Assembly (NCBI GenBank): GCA_938049125.1
Contig: CALICR010000003.1
Span: forward strand, 1 to 26,816
DNA: 26,816 nucleotides
Direction: 5' to 3'
Source of the DNA: an uncultured Clostridia bacterium
Lineage (GTDB): Bacteria > Bacillota > Clostridia > Oscillospirales > Oscillospiraceae
The notes beneath the pieces were generated by a model. It made no database searches, was not told the DNA's origin, and saw only the letters and a program-made list of their open reading frames with translations. The position numbers and the translations under genes were made by a program. Shown here piece after piece: positions 7,708-14,188 of the stretch. Position 1 is the first letter of the stretch, and the number at the start of each line of letters is the position of its first letter.

Positions 7708-8102
7708 TCCGCATCCTCCGTTCCCTGGAGCTCCAGCAGCTCCAGCACCTGCTGTCCCCTGGCCGTCAACGCCAGGCTGCCGTGGTGGGGAAAGTCCGCA
7801 TAGGCCGCGTAGTCAAAGCCCGCCAGGGGAATGTCCGCGTCCAGCGACACCAACCGCTTGAATTCCAGCGCCCGCAGCGCGTCGCTGCACGCCTCTTCGT
7901 CCCCGGGCAGCTCCCGGCAGACGGCGCGGCCCGTGCGCTTCCGGAAGCCAGCCGGCAGGAACGGCGTCGCCGCCAGCAGTTCTAAAATTTCGCGCTCCAG
8001 CGCCGTCAGCGTCAGCGTGCCGTCGCCGCCGCAGCCCGCGCAGCCGCCTCCGGCACAGCCGCCGCAGCAGCCTCCCGTGCAGCCCCCGTATCCCTGGCCC
8101 AT
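7701..8102 (-). CDS. Small protein with Gly/Cys-rich N-terminus and winged-helix-like domain
   Basis: A 133-residue protein of unknown function. The first 26 residues are almost only Gly and Cys, with Cys at 8, 12, 13, 16, 21 and 24. After DGTLTLT comes a compact alpha/beta region (LEREILELLAATPFLPAGF... to LTARGQQVLELLE) whose pattern suggests a winged-helix fold like MarR/PadR proteins. No signal peptide or membrane segment is seen, so it should be cytoplasmic. The six clustered cysteines could bind metal or a cluster, or be a target for modification; this is inference. The ATG at 8102 is preceded by GGAGGG. It overlaps tcdA by 7 bp and is the first gene of the inferred tcdA-asd operon. The start codon 51 bp upstream (8153) has no good ribosome binding site. 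Confidence 0.8.
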   Translation of the reverse strand: MGQGYGGCTGGCCGGCAGGGCAGCGGDGTLTLTALEREILELLAATPFLPAGFRKRTGRAVCRELPGDEEACSDALRALEFKRLVSLDADIPLAGFDYAAYADFPHHGSLALTARGQQVLELLELQGTEDAEC

Positions 8103-8171
8103 GTTCGTCCCTCCTCGCCCGGCTCTGCGCCGGTCCGTTTTTCTTCCGCCCATGAGGCGTGAATATGCAGG

Positions 8172-8194
8172 AAAAAGCCGGGACCTCTCCCGGC
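8172..8194 (-). terminator. Terminator-like hairpin at the very start of the tcdA operon leader
   Basis: On the minus strand a 7-bp stem (GCCGGGA with TCCCGGC, loop GAGG; 8177-8194) is followed by TTTTT (complement of 8172-8176). It begins about 3-5 nt after the predicted transcription start, so it would act as an attenuator or produce a roughly 28-nt RNA. Confidence 0.6.
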
Positions 8195-8203
8195 GATGTC
8201 CCC

Positions 8204-8232
8204 ATTATACGCGCATCAACCCACCTTGTCAA
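8204..8232 (-). promoter_or_regulatory. Perfect consensus sigma-A promoter of the tcdA-asd operon
   Basis: TTGACA (complement of 8227-8232), a 17-bp spacer and TATAAT (complement of 8204-8209). Both hexamers match the consensus exactly. It points toward the gene starting at 8102. Confidence 0.88.
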
Positions 8233-8316
8233 TGTGCTTTCCTTGTTCGCCCGCCATTTCCCGGGAGTTTTTCCAAAAACAGCGGGAAATTCAAAGAAGA
8301 TGTGCTAAAATACCAC

Positions 8317-8344
8317 TTGAAAAGCATGGGAAATATGATAGGAT
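8317..8344 (+). promoter_or_regulatory. Probable promoter of the DUF4430 gene
   Basis: TTGAAA (8317-8322), a 16-bp spacer and TAGGAT (8339-8344). The leader contains a 7-bp hairpin (GCGCGGC/GCCGCGC, 8358-8376) without a U-run. Confidence 0.5.
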
Positions 8345-8411
8345 AGTAACACCTTCAGCGCGGCCGGTTGCCGCGCACCGGAGGATTATAAGAGATAAGA
8401 GGAGAATCCCA

Positions 8412-8810
8412 ATGAAGAAGAGCAAAGCACTTCTGGCTGTCGTCATCGTTCTTGCGGTGGCCATCATTGCGGCCGGCATCTACTTCATAGCCCGCCCCAA
8501 GACGGACGCCGCCTCTGGTTCCAAATCCATCACCGTTGACGTCGTCCACGCGGACGGCACCAGCAAGACCTTCACCTACCAGACCGACGCCGAATTTCTC
8601 GGCGAAGTCCTCCAGAGTGAGGGCCTCGTGCAGGGCACCGAGAGCGACTACGGCCTCTACATCACCACTGTGGACGGCGAGGAGGCCGTCTATGAAAACG
8701 ACGGCGCATACTGGGCCTTCTACGTCGGCGAGGACTACGCCAGCCAGGGCGTCGAAACCACCCCCGTCGAGGACGGCGCGACCTATTCCCTGGTCTACAC
8801 CACAGACTGA
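8412..8810 (+). CDS. Exported or membrane-anchored DUF4430 protein
   Basis: A 132-residue protein. Residues 1-4 are basic (MKKSK), followed by a hydrophobic helix (about 5-26) that acts as signal peptide or anchor; there is no lipobox Cys. The rest matches the DUF4430 pattern: a beta strand (KSITVDVVHADG), TDAEFLGEVLQSEGLV, then YWAFYVGEDYASQGVETTPV and DGATYSLVYT. This is the fold of the transcobalamin C-terminal domain, and family members occur in surface proteins and near cobalamin or other ECF uptake genes. None of those is a neighbour here, so the ligand is unknown. AGGAG lies 7 nt before the ATG. It seems monocistronic, with its own terminator at 8828-8862. Confidence 0.88.
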   Translation: MKKSKALLAVVIVLAVAIIAAGIYFIARPKTDAASGSKSITVDVVHADGTSKTFTYQTDAEFLGEVLQSEGLVQGTESDYGLYITTVDGEEAVYENDGAYWAFYVGEDYASQGVETTPVEDGATYSLVYTTD

Positions 8811-8827
8811 CCTTCCACCGCACCCCG

Positions 8828-8862
8828 CGCCCCGGTCGGCCTTTGCCGTTCCGGGGCGTTTT
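8828..8862 (+). terminator. Terminator of the DUF4430 gene
   Basis: An outer 8-bp stem (CGCCCCGG at 8828-8835 with 8851-8858) and an inner CGGC/GCCG stem with CTTT loop are followed by TTTT. Confidence 0.85.
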
Positions 8863-8866
8863 CCTG

Positions 8867-8895
8867 TGGACAGGCCGGGCCGCATCCGGTATAAT
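8867..8895 (+). promoter_or_regulatory. Promoter of the small membrane protein gene
   Basis: TGGACA (8867-8872), a 17-bp spacer and a perfect TATAAT (8890-8895), 29 bp before the start codon. Confidence 0.8.
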
Positions 8896-8924
8896 AAAGA
8901 AAACGAACCGAAGGAGGGATCCCC

Positions 8925-9188
8925 ATGGGACTCCGCAAAGACGACCGCTCCGCCCCCCGGGACCCGCGGAGCACGCTGACGTTCCGCGGCCTCGCCGTGC
9001 TGCTGGAGCTTTATTTTCTGATGGAGCTGGTGAAGGCCTACCGTGCCGGCGGCGAGGGCGCACCCTCGCTGGGCGTCCTGATTCTGGGCATCGTGGTCCT
9101 GGGCGGCGGCGCGGTCCTGCTCTGCTTCCTCGCCTGGCGCGAGTGGAAGAAGGCCAAGGAGGAATCCGGCGGCAAGGACCGCCGCTGA
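8925..9188 (+). CDS. Small two-helix membrane protein of unknown function
   Basis: An 87-residue protein I do not recognise. A polar, charged N-terminus (MGLRKDDRSAPRDPRS) is followed by two hydrophobic segments, about residues 20-37 (LTFRGLAVLLELYFLMEL) and 47-69 (SLGVLILGIVVLGGGAVLL), and a strongly charged tail (REWKKAKEESGGKDRR). Charge distribution suggests both ends are cytoplasmic. A clear AAGGAGG precedes the ATG by 7 nt. It has its own promoter and terminator, which supports it being a real independent gene. It is not linked by overlap to either neighbour. Confidence 0.75.
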   Translation: MGLRKDDRSAPRDPRSTLTFRGLAVLLELYFLMELVKAYRAGGEGAPSLGVLILGIVVLGGGAVLLCFLAWREWKKAKEESGGKDRR

Positions 9189-9191
9189 CGG

Positions 9192-9229
9192 GATGCCCGC
9201 GGCCGGGAAGCACCGGACCGCGGGCATTT
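9192..9229 (+). terminator. Terminator of the small membrane protein gene
   Basis: A 10-bp stem (ATGCCCGCGG at 9192-9201 with 9217-9226) runs into TTTT (9226-9229), with further CCGG pairing inside the loop. Confidence 0.88.
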
Positions 9230-9277
9230 TCTCTGCCCGGCCGGAAATTATTTACAGAATCTTTGCAGGCTTAGGGA

Positions 9278-9319
9278 TTCCGATTTTGCCTGCTTTCTGG
9301 TATACTTAGAAAGAATCGG
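9278..9319 (+). promoter_or_regulatory. Promoter of the DUF1538-PII operon with an inverted repeat around its -10 box
   Basis: An extended -10 box (TGGTATACT; TATACT at 9301-9306) lies 17 bp from a poor -35 (TTCCGA, 9278-9283). CCGATT (9280-9285) is mirrored by AATCGG (9314-9319), and TTTCT (9294-9298) by AGAAA (9308-9312). The arms therefore bracket the -10 element. This fits an operator or a hairpin, but no regulator family is recognised. Confidence 0.55.
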
Positions 9320-9381
9320 TAATTGTCGTGCTGCCATCCCGGCGGCCGGACGCTGCCTCAGAAAGGGGGAACGGTTCGACC

Positions 9382-10917
9382 GTGACTGCATTCCTGCATA
9401 CCATCCGCGAAAAACTCCGCGAATCCCTGACGTCGGTGCTGCCGGTGGTGGCCATCGTGCTGCTGCTCTGCTTCACCGTCGCGCCCATCTCCTCCAGCAT
9501 CCTGCTGTGCTTCCTGCTGGGCGCGGCCATGATCGTCGTCGGCATCCTGTTCTTCACCCTGGGCGCGGAAATGAGCATGACGCCCATGGGCGAACGGGTC
9601 GGCGCGGCCATGACGTACCGGCGCAGCCTGCCGCTGATGATCGTGCTGGGCTTCCTGCTCGGCCTGCTCATCACCGTCTCGGAGCCGGACCTCCAGGTGC
9701 TGGCCCAGCAGGTGCCCTCCATCCCCAACGCCGTGCTCATCCTCTGTGTGGCCGTGGGCGTGGCGCTGTTTCTGGTCATCGCCCTGCTCCGTATGCTCTT
9801 CGGCATCCCGCTGCCGCATCTGCTCGTGGCCTTCTACCTCCTCGTGTTCGGCCTGGCGAGCCTGGTGCCCTCCAGCTTCCTCGCCGTCGCCTTCGACTCC
9901 GGCGGCGTCACCACCGGCCCCATGACCGTGCCCTTCATCATGGCCCTGGGCGTCGGCATCGCCTCCATCCGAAACGACCGCCACGCCGCGGACGACAGCT
10001 TCGGCCTCGTGGCCCTCTGCTCCATCGGCCCGATCCTCTCGGTGCTGATCCTCGCTCTGGTCTACCGGCCCGACAGCAGCGCCTACGCGCCGCCAGTCCT
10101 GCCGGTCATCCGGGACTCCGTGGCGCTCTGGGACCTCTTCCAGACGGCGCTGCCCACCTATCTGAAGGAAATCGCCGTCTCCCTGCTGCCCATCATCCTG
10201 TTCTTCGGTGCCATGCAGCTCACGCTGCTGAAGCTCTCCCGGCGGAACCTCAAGCGTATCGGCATCGGCCTGCTCTACACCTATGCCGGGCTCGTGCTCT
10301 TCCTGACCGGGGCCAACGTGGGCTTCATCCCCGCAGGCAACTACCTCGGCCAGGTCATGGCCGGGCTGCGCCACAACTGGGTCATCGTCCCCGTGGGCAT
10401 GGTCATCGGCTATTTCATCGTCCGGGCCGAGCCTGCGGTCTATGTGCTCAACAAGCAGGTGGAGGAGGTCACCGACGGCGCCATCTCCGCCCGCGCCATG
10501 GGCACCAGCCTCTCCGTCGGCGTGGCCCTCTCCGTGGGCCTCGCCATGGTGCGCGTGCTCACGGGCATCTCCATCCTCTGGTTTCTGATCCCCGGCTACG
10601 TCATCGCGCTGACCATCTCCTTCTTCGTCCCGAAGATCTTCACGGCCATCGCCTTCGACTCCGGCGGCGTTGCCTCCGGCCCCATGACGGCCACCTTCCT
10701 GCTGCCCTTCGCCCAGGGGGCCTGCGTCACCGTGGGCGGCGACATCGTGTCCGACGCCTTTGGCGTCGTCGCCATGGTCGCCATGACGCCTCTCATCACC
10801 ATCCAGGTTCTCGGCCTCGCCGCCCGCTTCCAGGCCCGCCGGAAGGCCGCGGCCCCGCTGCCCGAGGCGGCCCGCCGCTTCGCCCAGCTGCCGGACGACG
10901 CCATCATCGAACTGTAA
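9382..10917 (+). CDS. Tandem DUF1538 integral membrane protein, putative PII-controlled transporter
   Basis: A 511-residue multi-pass membrane protein made of two DUF1538 repeats, about residues 10-230 and 250-480. Each repeat carries the same two signatures: SEP-DLQVLAQQV (100-110) and AEP-AVYVLNKQV (349-360); and AFDSGGVTTGPMT (170-182) and AFDSGGVASGPMT (424-436), followed by D-(D/A)-(S/A)FG (DDSFG 204-208, SDAFG 457-461). The duplicated polar motifs inside hydrophobic segments suggest an inverted-repeat carrier with two half-site loops, but no substrate is established as far as I know. GTG 9382 is preferred; AAAGGGGG lies about 12 nt upstream, a rather long spacing. A GTG at 9328 would leave almost no leader after the promoter. 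The PII-like gene follows after 12 bp, so the two form an operon. Confidence 0.88.
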   Translation: MTAFLHTIREKLRESLTSVLPVVAIVLLLCFTVAPISSSILLCFLLGAAMIVVGILFFTLGAEMSMTPMGERVGAAMTYRRSLPLMIVLGFLLGLLITVSEPDLQVLAQQVPSIPNAVLILCVAVGVALFLVIALLRMLFGIPLPHLLVAFYLLVFGLASLVPSSFLAVAFDSGGVTTGPMTVPFIMALGVGIASIRNDRHAADDSFGLVALCSIGPILSVLILALVYRPDSSAYAPPVLPVIRDSVALWDLFQTALPTYLKEIAVSLLPIILFFGAMQLTLLKLSRRNLKRIGIGLLYTYAGLVLFLTGANVGFIPAGNYLGQVMAGLRHNWVIVPVGMVIGYFIVRAEPAVYVLNKQVEEVTDGAISARAMGTSLSVGVALSVGLAMVRVLTGISILWFLIPGYVIALTISFFVPKIFTAIAFDSGGVASGPMTATFLLPFAQGACVTVGGDIVSDAFGVVAMVAMTPLITIQVLGLAARFQARRKAAAPLPEAARRFAQLPDDAIIEL

Positions 10918-10929
10918 CAGGGAGGCGCT

Positions 10930-11625
10930 ATGAACGAACTTTACTTTATGGTCACCATCACAGACCGGAACATGGCAAAGCTCTATCTGGCCCTCTACGC
11001 CCAGCACGGCGTGGACGTCACGCTCCGCGCCGTGGGCCACGGCACCGCCGCCAGCGAGACGCTGGACGCCTTCGGCCTCGAACGGGCCGAAAAGGCCGTC
11101 ATCTTCTCCGTCGTCACCGGTGAGACCTGGCGCACGGTCAAAAAGGCCCTCAAGACCCAGCTGCACATCGACATTCCGGGCACCGGCGTGGCGTTCCGGA
11201 TCCCGCTCAGCAGCATCGGCGGCAAGCGCCCGCTGCAATACCTGACCGAACGCCAGAACTTCGAACTTGGGGAGGAACGCACCTTGAAGGATACGAACTA
11301 TGAGCTGCTGGTGGTCATCTCCAACCAGGGCTACAGCAACCTCGTCATGGACGCCGCCCGGGAAGCCGGGGCCGGCGGCGGCACCGTCATCCACGCCCAG
11401 GGCACCGGCGCCCAGCGCGCCGAGGCCTTCCTCGGTGTCTCCCTGGTCAACGAAAAGGAGATGGTCCTCCTCGTAGTCCGGTCGGAGCAGAAAAACGCCG
11501 TCATGCGCGCCGTCATGGACCATGCGGGCCTCGGCACCAAGGCCCGGTCCATCGTCTTCTCCCTCCCGGTCACCGGCACCGCCGGAATGCGGCTGCTGGA
11601 GGAGGAGCCGGAGGAATCCGCGTAA
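10930..11625 (+). CDS. Two-domain PII-like signal protein
   Basis: A 231-residue cytoplasmic protein made of two PII-like (GlnB-fold) domains, about residues 1-98 and 120-222. Both show the beta-alpha-beta-beta-alpha-beta order. RAVGHGTAASETL (33-45) in domain 1 aligns with HAQGTGAQRAEAF (155-167) in domain 2, and GTGVAFRIPLSS (84-95) with TKARSIVFSLPV (203-214). The T-loop region is short and shows no obvious modified tyrosine. Classical PII proteins are about 112 residues and trimeric, so a fused pair may build its ring differently. GGGAGG lies 4 nt before the ATG, 12 bp after the DUF1538 gene, so the likely partner is that membrane protein, as GlnK partners AmtB. Ligand and target are inferred only. 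Confidence 0.88.
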   Translation: MNELYFMVTITDRNMAKLYLALYAQHGVDVTLRAVGHGTAASETLDAFGLERAEKAVIFSVVTGETWRTVKKALKTQLHIDIPGTGVAFRIPLSSIGGKRPLQYLTERQNFELGEERTLKDTNYELLVVISNQGYSNLVMDAAREAGAGGGTVIHAQGTGAQRAEAFLGVSLVNEKEMVLLVVRSEQKNAVMRAVMDHAGLGTKARSIVFSLPVTGTAGMRLLEEEPEESA

Positions 11626-11645
11626 ATCCGCCCAGAAAAACAGCG

Positions 11646-11675
11646 CCGGGAGCCGCTTCGGCTCCCGGTCCCTTT
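11646..11675 (+). terminator. Probable terminator after the DUF1538-PII operon
   Basis: A 10-bp perfect stem (CCGGGAGCCG, 11646-11655, with 11659-11668) is followed by TCCCTTTT. The T-run is imperfect, so some read-through into the nuclease gene 18 bp later is possible. No separate promoter is evident for that gene. Confidence 0.6.
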
Positions 11676-11692
11676 TGAAAGGAGAGATTCCC

Positions 11693-12499
11693 ATGGCACG
11701 TCCCGCATCCTCCCGCAGGCAGCGCAGCGGCCGCCGGAGCACGCCCCCGCTGCCGGTCCTGCTCGTCGTCCTCGCCGCCGCGCTCCTCGGCTGGTATCGG
11801 AGCACGGTCTCTGCCCCTGCCGCAGAGCCGTCCGCCGCCGCCGTCTCGCTGGACACGGTCCCGGCCTACAGCGGCTCGCCCTACGTGGAGCTGGACGGCA
11901 ACGAGCCGGGCTTCACCGATGCCGACCTCACCACAACGTCCTTCGAGACCTACAGTGAGCTGGACAGCCTGGGCCGCTGCGGCCCGGCCTACGCCTGCAT
12001 CGGCCAGGACCTGATGCCCACGACGGAGCGCGGCAGTATCAGCCGCGTCAAGCCCACCGGCTGGGTCCAGGCCCAGTACGACTGCGTGGACGGCGGCTCG
12101 CTCTACAACCGCTGCCACCTCATCGCCTTCCAGCTCACCGCCGAGGACGCCAACTGGAAAAACCTCATCACCGGCACCCGCTACATGAACGTCACCGGCA
12201 TGCTCCCCTTCGAGAACGAGGCGGCGGACTACATCCGCGAGACAGGCAACCACGTGCTCTACCGCGTGACGCCCATCTTCGAGGGCGACAACCTGGTGGC
12301 CTCGGGCGTGGAGATTGAGGCCCTCTCCGTGGAGGACAACGGCGCAGGTGTGCGCTTCCATGTCTTCGTCTACAACGTACAGCCCGGCGTGGAGATCGAC
12401 TACGCCACCGGCGAGAGCCGCCTCTCCCCCACCGCCGCGGCTCCCCGCCCGGAAACAGGAAAGCGCCAAGCCGTTTCTGCGGCTTGGCGCTTCCTGTAA
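11693..12499 (+). CDS. Exported DNA/RNA non-specific endonuclease (Endonuclea_NS_2 type)
   Basis: A 268-residue protein. A basic N-terminus and hydrophobic helix (about residues 19-34) make a signal anchor, so the nuclease acts outside the membrane. The catalytic beta-beta-alpha-metal region reads LYNRCHLIAFQL (137-148, general base His142) and NWKNLITGTRYMN (154-166), the latter with the metal-binding Asn; DRGH of related nucleases such as EndA is NRCH here, as in many clostridial members. The core ends with VYNVQPGVEIDYATGES-type sequence near residue 240. Likely roles are DNA scavenging or uptake. GGAGA lies 7 nt before the ATG. The last 14 codons are formed by a long inverted repeat, so the C-terminal tail looks like an added extension and is not part of the nuclease fold. 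Confidence 0.92.
   Translation: MARPASSRRQRSGRRSTPPLPVLLVVLAAALLGWYRSTVSAPAAEPSAAAVSLDTVPAYSGSPYVELDGNEPGFTDADLTTTSFETYSELDSLGRCGPAYACIGQDLMPTTERGSISRVKPTGWVQAQYDCVDGGSLYNRCHLIAFQLTAEDANWKNLITGTRYMNVTGMLPFENEAADYIRETGNHVLYRVTPIFEGDNLVASGVEIEALSVEDNGAGVRFHVFVYNVQPGVEIDYATGESRLSPTAAAPRPETGKRQAVSAAWRFL
12455..12497. repeat. Long inverted repeat spanning the 3' end of the nuclease gene
   Basis: An 18-bp stem with a single bulged A: ACAGGAA (12455-12461) plus GCGCCAAGCCG (12463-12473) pairs with CGGCTTGGCGC (12480-12490) plus TTCCTGT (12491-12497); the loop is TTTCTG. It reaches the first base of the stop codon. No T-run follows on either strand, so it is not a canonical terminator, although it may still terminate or protect the mRNA. 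Confidence 0.75.
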
Positions 12500-12773
12500 G
12501 AAAGAGAGAGAATGAAAAGCAGGATTCAACCTGTGCCCATATCCTATCACACCGCCCGCCGGGATGTGTGAACAATCGGCAAAGGCTTTAAGAACAAATT
12601 GTGAACAAGTAACAGTCTTTTCCGCATCCTTGCGCTTTACATAATTTCATAAAAATTGTTATTTTTCCAGTTTTTCGCAGTAAAATGCGGATTTTGAGAA
12701 AAAATTTTTCGAATTTTTCGGTCAAGATATCCGGTTGCTTTTCCGTTATTCGCCCTATATCTTGTGTTTTCCG

Positions 12774-12832
12774 GTTTCAAATCGGTAACATTCGACACGG
12801 GATTTTGCGGAGATAATTACAAATCGGTAACA
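12774..12832 (-). promoter_or_regulatory. Two WalR (YycF)-like boxes upstream of the lysozyme gene
   Basis: Read on the minus strand, 12816-12832 is TGTTAC-CGATT-TGTAAT, an exact match to the WalR consensus TGTWAH-N5-TGTWAH. 12774-12790 is TGTTAC-CGATT-TGAAAC, one mismatch. They share 13 identical bases and are 42 bp apart, four helical turns. The proximal box ends 6 bp before the -35 hexamer. WalR controls cell-wall hydrolase genes in low-GC Gram-positives, which fits the gene downstream; the regulator itself is not in the window. Confidence 0.6.
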
Positions 12833-12838
12833 AAACTA

Positions 12839-12867
12839 TTGATTTTCCCTCTTTTCTGGTGTACAAT
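12839..12867 (+). promoter_or_regulatory. Promoter of the lysozyme-SH3 gene
   Basis: TTGATT (12839-12844), a 17-bp spacer and TACAAT (12862-12867). The leader is about 105 nt and can fold through GCGCATC (12901-12907) pairing with GATGCGC (12951-12957). No known riboswitch class was recognised in it. The remaining part of the gap (12500-12773) is AT-rich and holds three GAACAA copies but no gene. Confidence 0.75.
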
Positions 12868-12982
12868 AGAGCCAACTTCGATCCCCGTCTGGGGTCGCTG
12901 GCGCATCTCCGAACGCTCCGCGGACATCCTCGCGAGGCTCGAATCCACCGGATGCGCAAAGCTTGATTGGAGGGACTTAAGA

Positions 12983-14140
12983 TTGAAGAAACGACTGATC
13001 TGCATCCTGCTGATCGCCGTCCTGGTCGTGACCATGGTCGTCGTCTCGGCTTCCGCCGCGGAATCCTCTTCCGCCAACGCCGCTGAGATCTATACATACC
13101 TGACCGGCACCATGGGCCTGAACACGGCCGCCGCCACCGGCATCATGGCGAATATCTACTATGAGACGAATTTCATCGCAGATATCTCCGTCAGCGGCTA
13201 CTACGGCCTGTTCATGTACTGGAGCGGCCTGGGCGCCGAGCTGCGCACCTGGTGCGCCAACAACGGCTACAGCCATGCTACTGTCAGCGGGCAGATGGCC
13301 TTTTTCAATTACAAGATGCAGAATTCCTACCAGAGCCTGCTCGGCTCGCTTCAGAGCGTGAGCAACACGGCGGACGGCGCCTACACGGCGGCCGACCTCT
13401 TCTGCCGCCAGTTCGAGCGGCCCGCCAACGCCAACTACGAGGCCAACAAGCGCGGCAGCTATGCTTCCGGCACCCTGTTCCCGAAGTACGCCGCCTCGGC
13501 CCCCATGGAGACCCCGGACGCCCTGCCGGAGACCAGCGTCAGCTACACAGGCTACATTTCCGCCAGTGTCCTGAACGTCCGCAGCGGCCCCGGCACCGGC
13601 TACAGCGTGATCTCCGCCCTCTACCGCGGCTCCGCCGTCTCCGTGACTGCGGAGTCCGGCGACTGGTGCAAGCTCTCCTCCGGCGGCTGGATCAACAAGC
13701 CCTATGTGTCCGCCTCCCCGGTGGACAGCGGCAGCAGCTCCGGCGGCCAGACCTACTATGTCTCCGCCTCGGCCCTCAACGTCCGCAGCGCACCCGGCAC
13801 CGGCAACAGCGTCGTGAACTGCCTTGCAAACGGCACCGCCGTCACCGTCGTCTCGGAAGCCCCGGACGGCAACGGCGACACCTGGTGCAAGCTCTCCTCC
13901 GGCGGCTGGGTCAGCAAGGCCTACCTCTCCGGCTCGGCGAGCAGCGGCAGCAGCTCCGGCTATACCGTGACTGCCTCGGCCCTCAACGTCCGCAGCGGCG
14001 CGGGAACCCACACCGACGTCATCAGCTGTCTCTGGAGGGGCTCCACCGTCTCCATCGTCGCCACGGCGCAGGACGGAAACGGCCAGAACTGGGGCCAGCT
14101 CCCCTCCGGCGGCTGGGTCAGCATGGAGCACGTCGCCTGA
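12983..14140 (+). CDS. Secreted phage-tail-lysozyme-type muramidase with three SH3 domains
   Basis: A 385-residue exported cell-wall hydrolase. The signal peptide is residues 1 to about 27 (MKKRLICILLIAVLVVTMVVVSASA). A phage tail lysozyme-like catalytic domain follows (about 32-170), with the probable catalytic Glu61 in GIMANIYYETNF and the family-type segment DLFCRQFERPANANYEANKR. Three bacterial SH3 domains (about 186-243, 257-317, 326-385), each with LNVRS and a GGW motif, bind peptidoglycan. Ser/Gly linkers separate them. Translation starts at TTG 12983, with GGAGG 8 nt upstream; no ATG fits. It is monocistronic, with its own regulated promoter and a terminator at 14154. The gene has no phage neighbours, so it is probably a housekeeping hydrolase for wall growth. 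Confidence 0.93.
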   Translation: MKKRLICILLIAVLVVTMVVVSASAAESSSANAAEIYTYLTGTMGLNTAAATGIMANIYYETNFIADISVSGYYGLFMYWSGLGAELRTWCANNGYSHATVSGQMAFFNYKMQNSYQSLLGSLQSVSNTADGAYTAADLFCRQFERPANANYEANKRGSYASGTLFPKYAASAPMETPDALPETSVSYTGYISASVLNVRSGPGTGYSVISALYRGSAVSVTAESGDWCKLSSGGWINKPYVSASPVDSGSSSGGQTYYVSASALNVRSAPGTGNSVVNCLANGTAVTVVSEAPDGNGDTWCKLSSGGWVSKAYLSGSASSGSSSGYTVTASALNVRSGAGTHTDVISCLWRGSTVSIVATAQDGNGQNWGQLPSGGWVSMEHVA

Positions 14141-14149
14141 CCAAATTAA

Positions 14150-14188
14150 AAACCGCCCTCCCATCCAAGCGAATGGGAGGGCGATTTT
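14150..14188. terminator. Bidirectional terminator between the lysozyme and XRE genes
   Basis: An 11-bp perfect stem (CGCCCTCCCAT at 14154-14164 with 14173-14183) is followed by ATTTT on the plus strand and by GTTTTTAATTT on the minus strand. Confidence 0.9.

Noticed and set aside
5638..7803. A 721-codon plus-strand open frame over asd and tcdA
   Set aside because: Shadow frame with no recognisable domain; the minus-strand genes have intact active sites and ribosome binding sites.
9358..11856. An 832-codon minus-strand open frame across DUF1538 and PII genes
   Set aside because: The His/Asp/Glu/Gly-rich low-complexity translation is typical of the complement of GC-rich membrane-protein codons; it spans two well-supported genes.
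12868..12982. Possible c-di-AMP (ydaO) riboswitch before the lysozyme gene
   Set aside because: Such riboswitches often precede wall hydrolases, but the leader is too short and lacks the conserved GGGGGA and GAAUCC-type segments in the right order. A covariance-model scan would settle it.
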